In this document: positions 1-8,717 of the stretch, one piece after another
Numbering within the stretch: the first letter of the stretch is position 1
How the letters are laid out: each line of letters opens with the position of its first letter
NCBI GenBank assembly: GCA_026984775.1
Contig: JALSRM010000045.1
Coordinates: forward strand, 1 to 50,347
Origin: Gammaproteobacteria bacterium
GTDB taxonomy: Bacteria > Pseudomonadota > Gammaproteobacteria > CAJXQU01
DNA length: 50,347 nt
Direction: 5' to 3'
Translations under genes and position numbers: made by a program
Notes under the pieces: generated by a model
The model's database searches: none
The model's input: only the letters and a program-made list of their open reading frames with translations
Told to the model about the DNA's origin: nothing

Positions 1-600
1 AAACTCGACTATAAAGAGTTGGCAAAATGGAACGGAATTCGGTCGCCCTATCTCATTCATGTTGGTGAAAAACTCAGGTTGACACCGCCTGCAGGCAAAC
101 CGGTAAACGTCATAGCGAAAAAAGATAAACCCAAGCCTACAAGCGAATCATCCGGAGAGGGCAAAAAAAACACGCCAGAGATCAGGAAAGCGACGTCTCC
201 AAAAGCAAGCCTGGAGAAGTTTCCAAAGAAACTCACCTGGCAATGGCCAGCAAAGGGTAAACTGATTCAATCGCAGACAGTTTCCGGTCGTAACGGTATC
301 GATATTGCCGGAAAAATGGGTCAGATGGTCAGGGCCGCTGCGTCCGGAAAGGTCGTATATAGTGGTAGTGGGCTTGTGGGTTATGGCAATCTGATCATCA
401 TCAAGCACAATAACTCATTTCTCAGTGCGTATGCACACAACAGCCACCTGTTGGTGAATGAAGGTATGCGCGTTCAGTCGGGACAGCCAATCGCGGAGAT
501 GGGTAATACTGGAACCAACCGGGTAAAGCTGCATTTCGAGATTAGGAAGGATGGAAAATCTGTCAATCCACTCAAATACTTGCCAAAGAGGCAGGATTGA
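1..600 (+). CDS. nlpD: NlpD-type murein hydrolase activator (LysM + degenerate M23/LytM), 5'-truncated by the window edge
   Basis: The open frame runs in from base 1, so the signal/lipobox end is missing. The first visible residues (LDYKELAKWNGI...GEKLRL) are the second half of a LysM peptidoglycan-binding domain. A Lys/Pro-rich linker follows, then a LytM/M23 domain over the last ~120 residues (ASGKVVYSG, YAHN, LHFEIR, VNPLKYL). The first M23 zinc-ligand position reads GRNGIDIAG and has no histidine, as in NlpD/EnvC proteins. These do not cut peptidoglycan themselves but activate AmiA/B/C-type amidases at the septum; an AMIN-type amidase lies at 11430. The gene normally sits just before rpoS. 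Here a Crp/Fnr gene follows instead, so this may be an NlpD paralogue. Confidence 0.85.
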   Translation, partial: KLDYKELAKWNGIRSPYLIHVGEKLRLTPPAGKPVNVIAKKDKPKPTSESSGEGKKNTPEIRKATSPKASLEKFPKKLTWQWPAKGKLIQSQTVSGRNGIDIAGKMGQMVRAAASGKVVYSGSGLVGYGNLIIIKHNNSFLSAYAHNSHLLVNEGMRVQSGQPIAEMGNTGTNRVKLHFEIRKDGKSVNPLKYLPKRQD

Positions 601-635
601 TTATTGCTGTTCGGGCTTATATTTTTCAATCAGCC

Positions 636-1355
636 ATGAAAATTGATCAGCAAACTCTAAAACAATTATTGACCGTTTTTCCTTTTCTGGATCAGACAGA
701 CGAGTTTCTTGATCGATTTCTCCAGGTCGTTACCGTCACTACAGCACCAAAAAAATATGAGGTCATTCGTCAGGGTTACCCTTGTTACAGCCTGGATCTC
801 ATTCTGGAGGGCAGCGTTAGGGTATATAAACTGTCAGAATCGGGCCGAGAGATCACACTCTACAGGATTGGACCCGGTGAAAGTTGCATTGTGACAGCAT
901 CCTGCATTATCAACAATATCCGCTCACCTGTGTTGGCAGAGACAGAAACACCAATCAAGTCAGTCAGTATCCCATCATCAACTGTTAAAAGTTGGCTGGA
1001 AGAGTTTTCAGAATGGCGGCATTTTATTTTCGATTTGGTTTCCCGCCGTTTAAGCGAAGTGATTGAGGTGATCGAAGAAGTTGCCTTCCGGAGAATGGAC
1101 ACCCGCGTTGCAGAATGGCTGTTGAAACAGACTCATCAAAACGCCGCAGTCCAAACCACCCATCAGCATATTGCAGAAGAGCTCGGAACAGCTCGAGAGG
1201 TTGTCACCCGTATTCTCAAGGATTTTTCTGATCAGGGATTCATTCATCTGAAGCGGGGGGAGATTGTCATTCTCGATGACAAGCTTCTCAGGCTCAAATC
1301 AGCACATACTCTTCCTTGTGAACAGGAAGGAAGCAATATCCAGCATAATTCATAA
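636..1355 (+). CDS. Crp/Fnr family transcription regulator
   Basis: A 239-residue cyclic-nucleotide-binding-fold sensor domain (about 20-130, with LILEGSVRVYK and LYRIGPGESC) is joined to a winged helix-turn-helix near residues 175-215 (THQHIAEELGTAREVVTRIL). I chose ATG 636 because upstream TTG 597 overlaps the previous gene and adds residues unlike the family. There is no N-terminal FNR-type cysteine cluster. There is however a Cys84-x5-Cys90 pair (GESCIVTASC) plus Cys50, which could sense redox state or reactive sulfur/nitrogen; that is inference. The gene lies next to a DUF2892 gene whose promoter carries a Crp/Fnr-like palindrome, suggesting a local regulator-target pair. The exact ligand is unknown. 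Confidence 0.85.
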   Translation: MKIDQQTLKQLLTVFPFLDQTDEFLDRFLQVVTVTTAPKKYEVIRQGYPCYSLDLILEGSVRVYKLSESGREITLYRIGPGESCIVTASCIINNIRSPVLAETETPIKSVSIPSSTVKSWLEEFSEWRHFIFDLVSRRLSEVIEVIEEVAFRRMDTRVAEWLLKQTHQNAAVQTTHQHIAEELGTAREVVTRILKDFSDQGFIHLKRGEIVILDDKLLRLKSAHTLPCEQEGSNIQHNS

Positions 1356-1376
1356 GTGACAAAAATCAATTTTTTT

Positions 1377-1389
1377 GTGACATTGTCAC
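1377..1389. promoter_or_regulatory. Perfect palindrome, candidate Crp/Fnr-type operator, with -10 at 1415-1420
   Basis: GTGAC-ATT-GTCAC is a perfect 13-bp inverted repeat just after the regulator stop codon and 60 bp before the DUF2892 start. A plausible -10 (CATAAT, 1415-1420) puts the transcription start near 1427, so the palindrome centre (1383) falls about 44 bp upstream. That is close to the position of class II Crp/Fnr activators. The half-site resembles the GTGA core of CRP sites, but the spacer differs from classical CRP (TGTGA-N6-TCACA). Confidence 0.55.
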
Positions 1390-1448
1390 TGAAACGGATG
1401 TCTTTCTGGTTGATCATAATAGAGCTGTCCAGACAGGAGGAGATAATA

Positions 1449-1649
1449 ATGGAAGCAAATGTAGGTGGAATCGATAAAGTCTTGAGAATAGTAATCGGGC
1501 TAGCGATCATCGCTTGGGGTGTGATGAACCAGAACTGGTGGGGAGCCATTGGTCTCGTGCCTCTGTTGACAGGTTTATTCAATTTTTGCCCTCTTTATAA
1601 GATCCTTGGCATGAATACCTGTAAAACAAGCGATCAAGCTCAGCAGTAA
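1449..1649 (+). CDS. DUF2892 (YgaP-like) small inner-membrane protein
   Basis: This is a 66-residue protein starting at ATG 1449 behind a very strong ribosome site (AGGAGGAGAT). It opens with the family signature NVGGIDKVLRIVIG. Two hydrophobic helices follow (VIGLAIIAWGVM and WGAIGLVPLLTGLF), then FNFCPLYKILGMNTC with two cysteines. This matches the C-terminal transmembrane domain found alone or fused to rhodanese in YgaP-type proteins, which have been linked to sulfur or thiocyanate handling. Its biochemical role is not known. The preceding Crp/Fnr gene and the palindrome at 1377 suggest specific regulation. A weak terminator-like repeat (GAGGAA...TTCCTC, 1658-1691, then TTTT) follows. Confidence 0.85.
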   Translation: MEANVGGIDKVLRIVIGLAIIAWGVMNQNWWGAIGLVPLLTGLFNFCPLYKILGMNTCKTSDQAQQ

Positions 1650-1787
1650 TACAGACAGAGGAAACGTTGTAATACCCATTTATGCTTCCTCGGTTTTATC
1701 TTAGCTATCGCCGATGGTGGTTCACGATTCTGAAAAATCGTTTCTTTAATCACCTCTAACCTGTGCTAGAATGCGCATCGTTTCGAT

Positions 1788-1900
1788 GGTGGCTACATCA
1801 GTCCCTCCGCGACGCGAAGCTGTGAACCCCGTCAGGCCCGGAAGGGAGCAGCGGCAGCAGCGGATGCGGGTGCCGGAGTGTGGCGGGTGTGGCCGCCGCC
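1788..1900 (+). ncRNA. ffs: 4.5S signal recognition particle RNA (small bacterial type)
   Basis: The SRP domain IV core is plainly present: GTCAGGCCCGGAAGGGAGCAGC (GGAA tetraloop with the asymmetric loops that bind Ffh), followed by a returning strand with GGGTGCCGG. The outer ends pair with G-U wobbles (GGTGGCTACA at 1788 with TGTGGCCGCC ending at 1897), giving a single hairpin of about 110 nt. A -10 box TAGAAT (1767-1772) with a GC-rich discriminator lies just upstream. Placement directly before dnaX is seen in other proteobacteria. The ends are approximate. The RNA works with Ffh to target membrane proteins co-translationally. Confidence 0.93.
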
Positions 1901-1991
1901 CTTTTCGAAAATTCTTTATGAATTTACTGAAAAACAGCCCCGCATAAATTACTTCGCGCATTGATCATTGCTTCCTTTATAATAGATCATT

Positions 1992-3596
1992 ATGAGTTAT
2001 CAGGTTCTCGCCAGAAAATGGCGCCCACGCACTTTTGACGAACTGGTCGGCCAGCGACATGTGTTGCAGGCATTGACTAATGCGCTGGACAGTGAACGTC
2101 TGCATCATGCCTATCTATTCACGGGTACCCGCGGAGTGGGCAAAACGACCGTTGCACGAATTTTCGCCAAAAGCCTGAATTGTGAACAAGGTGTCAGCTC
2201 CAAACCCTGTGGTCAGTGCAGTTCCTGTACCGAAATCGATGAAGGGCGGTTTGTTGATTTGATTGAAGTGGATGCTGCATCACGAACGGGTGTTGATGAT
2301 ACCCGCGAATTGCTTGATAACGTCCAGTATGCACCGACACGAGGACGCTACAAGGTTTACCTGATCGATGAAGTCCACATGTTCTCGAAAAGCAGCTTCA
2401 ACGCACTGCTGAAAACGTTGGAAGAACCACCGGCACACATCAAATTTCTCCTGGCCACAACGGATCCCAAGAAAATCCCACCAACGATTCTATCACGCTG
2501 CCTTCAATTCAATCTGAAACGAATCACCGTAGAACATATAGAACAGCAACTCAGGAAGATTCTGGAGCAGGAAAAGATCGAGACGGATGACCGCTCGCTG
2601 GAGATGATAGCCACCGCTGCCGATGGCAGTTTGCGTGATGCACTGAGTCTTCTCGATCAGGCAATCGCTTTCGGTGGTGGTGTTTTGAGGGCTGATGAAG
2701 TCGCCGGAATGCTTGGAACAATCGACAAGGATCAGGTTCTGGGTTTGTTGCAAATACTTGCAGAGAAAAATGCAGCCACCATGCTGGAGAAACTCAATGA
2801 GTTGAAAGAGCTTGGACCTGACTATTCAATTATCCTTTCTGAATTACTTGCACTGTTGCAGGCGATCTCGGTGCATCAACTGGTTCCCGAGGCCCGCAAA
2901 GAGCATCGTGATCGTGAACGGCTGGAAAAAATTGCAGCCAAGATGACACCGGAAGAGTCTCAATTATTCTATCAGATTGCCTTGACTGGATTGAGGGATC
3001 TGTCTTTTCATCCCGATCCGGGAAGTGGATTCGAAATGATCCTGTTACGAATGTTGGCATTCAGAAAGCTCCATGTAGAAGAAGTCATTGATCCTGCTTT
3101 GGTAAAAAAAAAGCCATCCAAACGGTCTGATAAAATTGGCCTGTCAGACCAGGAACCCTTTGAGCAATCAAAAGCCGCGGTAGCAAATGTATCGCAATCA
3201 ACCAGTTTGCGCCCCGGGGATTGGCACGACGTTATTGAGCAACTGAATCTTGACGGTCTCCCTTATCAGCTAGCACTTGGCTGTGTGTTTGAAAAATATG
3301 AGGATGGAGAATTTCATTTGTCTTTATCACCTGGCTCCATGCGTACAGCACGTATTGAAGAACAACTCCAGCAAGCACTACGGGATAGGTTCGGTTCTGA
3401 TCTGAGATTGGTTATTTCAGAAAAGGTCCTGGAAGGGACAGAGACACCTCGGGCCAGACAATCCCGCGAAGAACAGCAGCGGCTGGACGAAGCTCGGCAG
3501 GTGATTGAATCTGATCCAGATGTACAGGCCCTATGTGATGCCTTTGATGCAACGATAATTCAAGATAGCATTCGACCTTTAAAAGGAGGAAAGTGA
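1992..3596 (+). CDS. dnaX: DNA polymerase III clamp-loader subunit tau/gamma
   Basis: This 534-residue AAA+ ATPase is shorter than the 643-residue E. coli tau. Visible motifs are Walker A GTRGVGKT (45-52), the zinc cysteines C64/C73/C76/C79, Walker B DEVH (126-129) and a sensor/SRC region (TILSRC). The C-terminal third is more variable and would carry the tau-specific replisome contacts. At codons 371-374 lies a run of nine A followed by G. A -1 shift there gives A-I-Q-T-V and a stop at 3128-3130, so a 379-residue gamma-like form is predicted (see the separate entry). SRP RNA lies upstream and ybaB starts 1 bp after the stop, the usual dnaX-ybaB-recR order. Confidence 0.97.
   Translation: MSYQVLARKWRPRTFDELVGQRHVLQALTNALDSERLHHAYLFTGTRGVGKTTVARIFAKSLNCEQGVSSKPCGQCSSCTEIDEGRFVDLIEVDAASRTGVDDTRELLDNVQYAPTRGRYKVYLIDEVHMFSKSSFNALLKTLEEPPAHIKFLLATTDPKKIPPTILSRCLQFNLKRITVEHIEQQLRKILEQEKIETDDRSLEMIATAADGSLRDALSLLDQAIAFGGGVLRADEVAGMLGTIDKDQVLGLLQILAEKNAATMLEKLNELKELGPDYSIILSELLALLQAISVHQLVPEARKEHRDRERLEKIAAKMTPEESQLFYQIALTGLRDLSFHPDPGSGFEMILLRMLAFRKLHVEEVIDPALVKKKPSKRSDKIGLSDQEPFEQSKAAVANVSQSTSLRPGDWHDVIEQLNLDGLPYQLALGCVFEKYEDGEFHLSLSPGSMRTARIEEQLQQALRDRFGSDLRLVISEKVLEGTETPRARQSREEQQRLDEARQVIESDPDVQALCDAFDATIIQDSIRPLKGGK
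3104..3150 (+). promoter_or_regulatory. dnaX programmed frameshift/slippage signal (A9G + stem-loop)
   Basis: The tract AAAAAAAAAG (3104-3113) is in the phase needed for the E. coli-type slippery heptamer A AAA AAG. The -1 frame stops at TGA 3128-3130. Ten bases after the slippery site a 7-bp stem GGTCTGA (3124-3130) pairs with TCAGACC (3144-3150) across a 13-nt loop. Nine A in a row would also permit transcriptional slippage as in Thermus dnaX. No strong Shine-Dalgarno-like stimulator is seen upstream. Confidence 0.7.
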
Positions 3597-3597
3597 T

Positions 3598-3921
3598 ATG
3601 AAAGGTGGATTGGGAAATATTATGAAACAGGCGCAGAAAATGCAGGAGAATCTTCAGAAGGTACAGGAAGAGATCGCCAATATGGAAATCCAGGGAGAAT
3701 CTGGCGCTGGTATGGTCAAGGTAGTTATGACCGGAAAGCATGATGTCAAACGTGTGATCATCGATCCGTCCCTTATGGACGAGGAAAAGGAGATGCTCGA
3801 AGACCTGATCGCTGCTGCGGTCAATGATGCCAATCGTCGTGTTGAGGTTGCCACTCAGGAAAAAATGGGAAGTATGACGGCAGGAATGGATCTGCCTGCA
3901 GGATTCAAACTTCCATTCTGA
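3598..3921 (+). CDS. ybaB: YbaB/EbfC nucleoid-associated protein
   Basis: This 107-residue protein opens [20 protein letters not shown], the hallmark amphipathic helix of the YbaB/EbfC family. It continues with [21 protein letters not shown] and ends [12 protein letters not shown], both family signatures. The protein dimerises and binds DNA non-specifically; in Borrelia EbfC affects gene expression. AAAGGAGG precedes the ATG, and the start lies right behind the dnaX stop. Translational coupling within dnaX-ybaB-recR is therefore likely. Confidence 0.95.
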   Translation: MKGGLGNIMKQAQKMQENLQKVQEEIANMEIQGESGAGMVKVVMTGKHDVKRVIIDPSLMDEEKEMLEDLIAAAVNDANRRVEVATQEKMGSMTAGMDLPAGFKLPF

Positions 3922-3956
3922 GCTGAATAATCCAACGAAGTCACGGTAGAAAAATC

Positions 3957-4565
3957 TTGTCCAGATATACTCCTCTCATTGATCAACTGATCGAAGCTTT
4001 GCGATGTCAACCCGGAATTGGTCCCAAATCTGCACAACGGATTGCCTTTGAGCTGCTGGAGCGAAATCGGGACGGAGCGAGACGACTGGCCGATGCTCTT
4101 TATCAGGCGATAGATGGGGTTGGTCATTGTGATCAATGCCGGAACTTCAGTGAAACACCTCTTTGCACGATCTGTTCCAGCGCCAAGCGGAATAACCAAA
4201 TCCTTTGCATCGTCGAAAATCCTGCCGATGTGGTCTCTATCGAACAAACAGGTTCCTTCTCAGGAATGTATTTTGTGCTTATGGGACATTTGTCGCCATT
4301 GGATGGAATAGGACCCGAAGAAATCGGTATCGACAAGCTGGAACATCTCGTTCAACAAAAAGCGATCGAGGAAATTATTCTGGCAACAGGAACCACCTTG
4401 GAAGGTGAAGCCACAGCGCACTATATCAGTCAGATTTTTTTAGGTTCAGGCATAACCATCAGCCGCATTGCACATGGTGTCCCACTCGGAGGTGAACTGG
4501 ATCTGGTGGATGGTGGGACCCTTTCCCATGCCTTAGCTTCCAGACAGAAGATAAGTCACGAGTAA
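3957..4565 (+). CDS. recR: Recombination protein RecR
   Basis: This is a 202-residue RecR. It has an N-terminal helix-hairpin-helix ([17 protein letters not shown]), a zinc finger C58/C61/C70/C73, a Toprim domain (about 80-175, [15 protein letters not shown]... through EIILATG) and a C-terminal [15 protein letters not shown] with LSHAL. RecR forms a ring that with RecO loads RecA on SSB-coated gaps. The start is TTG 3957, because the family begins a few residues before the [10 protein letters not shown] segment and no ATG lies there. The ribosome site in front is weak. It is the third gene of the dnaX operon. Confidence 0.95.
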   Translation: MSRYTPLIDQLIEALRCQPGIGPKSAQRIAFELLERNRDGARRLADALYQAIDGVGHCDQCRNFSETPLCTICSSAKRNNQILCIVENPADVVSIEQTGSFSGMYFVLMGHLSPLDGIGPEEIGIDKLEHLVQQKAIEEIILATGTTLEGEATAHYISQIFLGSGITISRIAHGVPLGGELDLVDGGTLSHALASRQKISHE

Positions 4566-4677
4566 CCCTGCAACTATTGTTAAAGTTTTCCCATTGTTTG
4601 GTAATTCAGGATATACTTGATGAAGTAAGGGGGGTCTTGTTCCAATTTAACCAGAGTTTATACGGACTAAAGACCTG

Positions 4678-5304
4678 ATGAAATTACTTCTTGTTGAAGA
4701 CCATCTCTATGTTGCGGAAAGCTTGCAACTTTTACTTGAAAGAACTATGGATTTCGCAGTTGCTTCAGATTGCAACGAAGCTATTCAGCGAATCAAGGAA
4801 GATGAGCAATACGATATTGTGATTCTTGATATTGGCTTGCCTGATTGTGAGGGCCATTCACTGCTTCAGTTCTTGCAAACCTATGACTATTTCCCACCGG
4901 TATTGGTGATCACAGGTAAAGAGAATGAAATTGACATGGTCAAAAAGGCAAGGGCAATGGGAGCTAAAGGGTTTTATCACAAATCACAGAGTCCCAAATA
5001 CCTGCTTGAGGCAGTGGATGTCTTGCTTACAGGGGGTGAATACTGGCCGCCGGAGATGATTGTTGAGACACCATCCTCTGACGATCGATTGATCAAACTC
5101 GCCAGTCATTTCGGAATCACACCAAGGCAGCTCGAAGTTCTCAGATATCTTGATGAGGATTTGCAAAACAAACAGATTGCCGAAGCGATGCATATCTCTG
5201 AGGCTACTGTGAAGTCTCATATCAAGGCGCTCTATAGTGCATTGGGAGCACGTACCAGGAGTGGTTGTGTCAAGACGGCACGCCAGCTTGGACTGATCAA
5301 ATAG
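4678..5304 (+). CDS. NarL/FixJ-family response regulator
   Basis: This 208-residue protein has a receiver domain (1-120) with acidic E7/D8, phospho-acceptor D51 (VILDIGLPD), T79 and K102. It is followed by a LuxR-type helix-turn-helix (about 142-205: ITPRQLEVLRYL, NKQIAEAMHISEATVKSHI). The gene is convergent with a hybrid histidine kinase whose stop is only 33 bp away, so the two very likely form one phosphorelay. The target genes are unknown. A perfect palindrome in the kinase promoter (7129-7146) is a candidate site for this regulator; that link is inference. Confidence 0.9.
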   Translation: MKLLLVEDHLYVAESLQLLLERTMDFAVASDCNEAIQRIKEDEQYDIVILDIGLPDCEGHSLLQFLQTYDYFPPVLVITGKENEIDMVKKARAMGAKGFYHKSQSPKYLLEAVDVLLTGGEYWPPEMIVETPSSDDRLIKLASHFGITPRQLEVLRYLDEDLQNKQIAEAMHISEATVKSHIKALYSALGARTRSGCVKTARQLGLIK

Positions 5305-5337
5305 GATCGGGAATCGCCCAACTCGGCAGGCATGATG

Positions 5338-7110
5338 TCAGGCGGGGGCTTTGATGATATTTTTCTGTTTACTTACAATCAGTTTATCGAGCGTTTCAAA
5401 AAGGAGCGCTGGAGAGATCGGCTTGTGCAATACCGGAAAACCTGACTCATCCAGTGCCCTCAGGTTGTCCGGAGCAGTGTCACCAGTGATGATCAGAGCC
5501 GGTGCCTTGTAGCGGAGCTGGATCTGCCGGATCACATTGAGACCATTTTCATCATCGGACAGTCGGTGATCGCAGATGATAGCATCGGGTGCGATGTGGT
5601 TTGCTTCAAGGGCCTCGAAGGCCTCACTGCTGCTTCTTGCGGTGATCGGTATGATCCCCCGATTCTTGAGCAGTTGAATCATGGCCTGTAGAACCTCGAT
5701 ATCATCATCGATCACCAGCAATGTTTTCCCTTGAAGATCAGCTTCTTGATGGGGTTGTTCCACGGTTGTCGATGTGATCCGGGTTACGTTGTCTATCGGG
5801 AGACTGAAACGGAATACTGAACCACGACCTTCCCGTGACTCACAGGTTAATTCTGTTCCCAGAAGTTCTGAGATACGTTGGCAGATCGATAACCCCAGCC
5901 CCAATCCTTTTGATCGATCACGTTCAGCGTTTTCCGATTGATAGAATTCAGAGAAGATTTTGTCCTTCTCTTGTGCCGAGATACCAATTCCCGTATCCCA
6001 AACTTCAATGACGATATGATCGCCCCGATTGCGAAAACCAAGGAGCACGCCACCGCTATGCGTATAGCGGAAGGCATTGTGTAATAGGTTCCGCAACAAC
6101 CGTTCCAACAGGGTTTTGTCGGTATAGAGGAATTTATCACTGGGGCGCACACTGAAACGGAGTCCTTTCTCTCTGGCTACCGGGAGGAATTCTGTCAACA
6201 TCTGCGAAGCAATGGAAGAGAGTGGAAACTGGCGGGGATGAACCTGCACTGCTGAGGCATCCAGTCGTGAAAGATCAAGCAGGGATTCAAGCAGGTTTCC
6301 AAGGTTTTCAACACTTCTCTCGAGTCGCAGGAAAAGTAGCTTTCCCTGTGCTGAAGTCAGTTCTTTCTTGAGGCCGTGAACCAGTAGGGAAAGTGCATGT
6401 ACCGGTTGACGAAGATCATGGTTGGCCGACGCAAGGAAGCGGGTTTTGGCATGATTAGCCGCCTCCGCTTTCTCTTTTTCTTCCTCCAGTTTCTGGATCA
6501 GTTCGATATTCTTGTGAGCCAGACGGATGGCATCATGGGCAACTCGGTTGCTTCGGGCGGCCACCTTGAGCTGCATGAGCAGAAAAACCAAAATCAGGAA
6601 TGCCATCAGATTGCTATGGGGATGCTCATGAACGATCTGTCCCAGCAAGACACCTCCAAGAGAAGGTATAGCAAACGCGTAGAACGCCGGAAGCCAGTAG
6701 GTTGTCAGTATCAGGGAACCCACAGAAAACCCGATCACGATCACATAGATCATAACCTCATTGTAGAGTTGATCGGGATCATGGAAACTGAAGGCGGCAT
6801 AACCCCATAGTGAACCGGAAATAAACGTCGTAATCGAAAGATAAAACCCCCAGCGGGATGCTTCTTCTGGAGGCGGGGATGCTTTCAGGTACTGTCGAAT
6901 CAGAATTATCCGGCCCATATAGACTGACAGGGTCAAAAAGAGCCAGGTGAAAAGAACGGTATGCTCAATGACATCATAGAATATCCAGCAGATCACAACT
7001 GGAAAAAGCATCTGCATCCAGCTGATTTCACTGAGGTTGAGGTAAAAGAAGCGGACCGCATCATCCTTTGCCAAGGTAGATTGGTCAATTTTCCGTGTTG
7101 TTCCTGTCAT
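5338..7110 (-). CDS. Hybrid sensor histidine kinase/response regulator with multi-pass membrane sensor
   Basis: In this 590-residue protein, five to six hydrophobic segments (about 33-185) form the sensor with no large periplasmic loop. A short coiled coil (200-222) leads into a HisKA domain with phospho-acceptor H231 (ASANHDLRQPVHAL). The ATPase domain has the N box NLLHNAFRYT (341-350), DTGIGIS (372-378) and GLGLGLS (402-408). The C-terminal receiver domain has D514 (CDHRLSDD) and K563. The small membrane-embedded sensor suggests a membrane-soluble, redox or cell-envelope signal. There is no histidine phosphotransfer domain, so the receiver may act as a brake or phosphate sink. The partner is the NarL-type regulator at 4678. 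Confidence 0.9.
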   Translation of the reverse strand: MTGTTRKIDQSTLAKDDAVRFFYLNLSEISWMQMLFPVVICWIFYDVIEHTVLFTWLFLTLSVYMGRIILIRQYLKASPPPEEASRWGFYLSITTFISGSLWGYAAFSFHDPDQLYNEVMIYVIVIGFSVGSLILTTYWLPAFYAFAIPSLGGVLLGQIVHEHPHSNLMAFLILVFLLMQLKVAARSNRVAHDAIRLAHKNIELIQKLEEEKEKAEAANHAKTRFLASANHDLRQPVHALSLLVHGLKKELTSAQGKLLFLRLERSVENLGNLLESLLDLSRLDASAVQVHPRQFPLSSIASQMLTEFLPVAREKGLRFSVRPSDKFLYTDKTLLERLLRNLLHNAFRYTHSGGVLLGFRNRGDHIVIEVWDTGIGISAQEKDKIFSEFYQSENAERDRSKGLGLGLSICQRISELLGTELTCESREGRGSVFRFSLPIDNVTRITSTTVEQPHQEADLQGKTLLVIDDDIEVLQAMIQLLKNRGIIPITARSSSEAFEALEANHIAPDAIICDHRLSDDENGLNVIRQIQLRYKAPALIITGDTAPDNLRALDESGFPVLHKPISPALLFETLDKLIVSKQKNIIKAPA

Positions 7111-7416
7111 AAGATTTTCTGTAAATATCCCCCAAATGGGGGATTTTCAATCAATAGGAGTTCAGTAGAATTATACCTGTCTGATTTAGAGCGTTAAGAA
7201 GAACTTTATCCTCAAACTGTAAATCAGCAAGACTGGCTTACCGTAATCAATACACGGGAAAGCAAGTGTTTCACCCTGTATATCGCATTTGATAATACAG
7301 GGTTGAGAGCGAATGGTAGTGTTCTTTCGATGATGAGTAGGAAGAGCATTATTATTGGGACCCGTGACGGTTGAGGCACTGAGCTCTTGCTTTGGTGCAC
7401 CTCCCTTCCTCATCCG
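7111..7416. other. 306-bp non-coding gap with a perfect 18-bp palindrome at 7129-7146
   Basis: This gap lies between two minus-strand genes and should hold the promoter of the histidine kinase. ATCCCCCA-AA... reads as a perfect palindrome, ATCCCCCAAATGGGGGAT, ending about 20 bp upstream of the kinase start. I see no convincing gene in the rest. A 75-codon minus-strand frame (7186-7413) has no family features or good ribosome site. Confidence 0.6.
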
Positions 7417-8697
7417 TCATTGGGTCCCATCCTTTTTTATCCCCCCATGTGAAGAAAGTTTCTCCAGATGCTTGATCCGTACCGGTGCCGGAGGATGTGA
7501 GTCATGAAAGGCCGAATAAAGTGGGTCTGGCGTCAATGTATTTGCGTTTTCCCGGTAGAGCTTGACCAGTGCCCGGATCAGTTTTTTTGCATCTGAATGT
7601 CGCGAAGCGTACTCATCCGCCTCGAATTCGAATTTTCTCGAAGTCCAGGCCATGAGAGGTCCCAGGAAGAAACTGAAGATCGGCGATACCATCAGAAACA
7701 GCAGCAGTGCCATGTAGATTGAAGGCTGGGAAACACCGAGACCGTGATAGAACCAGTCTTGTTTCATCAGCCAGCCCAACAGTGCCAGTCCCCCAAGACT
7801 GATCACGGACATAAAGGTGACTTGCTTGATGATATGCTTACGCTTGAAATGGCCGAGTTCATGGGCAAGTACTGCCTCAATCTCTTCTGCTTCCAGATCG
7901 TCGATCAGCGTGTCATAGAAGACGATGCGTTTGTTCGAGCCAAAACCGGTGAAATAGGCGTTGCCGTGAGAAGAACGGCGGGAACCATCGACGATAAAGA
8001 TGCCTTTGCTGGAAAAACCATTTCTCTGCAAAAGGTTTTCAATCCGTGATCGTAACTCCTCGTCTGTCAGCGGTTCAAATGTGTTAAAAAGTGGTGCGAT
8101 GAAGGTCGGGTAGGCCCACATCATAAACAGGGAAAAGCCCATCCACACTGCCCAGACATAGAGCCACCAGTATTCACCCATATTTTCCATTAACCAGAGG
8201 ACCAGCCACAACAACGGTACACCGATAACCAACATCAGCAGTGCAGATTTGATCAGGTCGGAAAGCCAGGTTCTGAATGTCGTTCGGTTGAAGCCAAACC
8301 GTTCTTCGATGACAAAGGTTCGATATAAGGAGGAAGGAATATCCAGGATGGCCATGATCGCAAAAGCCGAGATCATGACTGCAACACCTGTGGAGATGGC
8401 AGACCAACCAAAGCCACGCCAGAATCTGTCGAGCAGATCCAAACCGCCACCGACTGTCCAGATCAAGAGAAAGAGGGCCCCCAGGAACAACTCGAATACC
8501 CCAAAGCGTTGCAGGGCAATAGTGTAATCGGCTGCTTTTTGATGGGCATCCAGTGGGATAGAATCAAGAAAGGCTGATGGTACCTGTTCCCGGTGAGCAA
8601 GAATATGTTTAATATGTCGTCGTGAAAGCCACAGATGTATGCCAATATTAATGGCCATCGCAGCAAAAAAAAGCAGAGTGAAATTATTGATTTCCAT
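7417..8697 (-). CDS. M48 family membrane metallopeptidase (Ste24-like)
   Basis: This 426-residue integral membrane protease has about seven hydrophobic helices. The zinc motif HELGH is at 279-283 and the distal ligand lies in EFEADEYA. The order (N-terminal CAAX-protease M48 domain, then the peptidase) matches Ste24/HtpX-like proteins. In bacteria these are thought to take part in membrane-protein quality control; prenylated substrates are not expected. The start is ATG 8697. The gene is divergent from orn, with 20 bp between the two starts, so the promoters must overlap the coding ends. This pairing is common in gammaproteobacteria. Confidence 0.9.
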   Translation of the reverse strand: MEINNFTLLFFAAMAINIGIHLWLSRRHIKHILAHREQVPSAFLDSIPLDAHQKAADYTIALQRFGVFELFLGALFLLIWTVGGGLDLLDRFWRGFGWSAISTGVAVMISAFAIMAILDIPSSLYRTFVIEERFGFNRTTFRTWLSDLIKSALLMLVIGVPLLWLVLWLMENMGEYWWLYVWAVWMGFSLFMMWAYPTFIAPLFNTFEPLTDEELRSRIENLLQRNGFSSKGIFIVDGSRRSSHGNAYFTGFGSNKRIVFYDTLIDDLEAEEIEAVLAHELGHFKRKHIIKQVTFMSVISLGGLALLGWLMKQDWFYHGLGVSQPSIYMALLLFLMVSPIFSFFLGPLMAWTSRKFEFEADEYASRHSDAKKLIRALVKLYRENANTLTPDPLYSAFHDSHPPAPVRIKHLEKLSSHGGIKKDGTQ

Positions 8698-8717
8698 AAG
8701 TTGTCAAGGAGTACTCC

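Noticed and set aside
1746-1961. 71-codon minus-strand frame across the SRP RNA gene
   Set aside because: It overlaps a clear structural RNA and has no protein features.
5305-5337. A terminator between the convergent response regulator and kinase genes
   Set aside because: The 33-bp gap has no stable stem followed by a T run on either strand.
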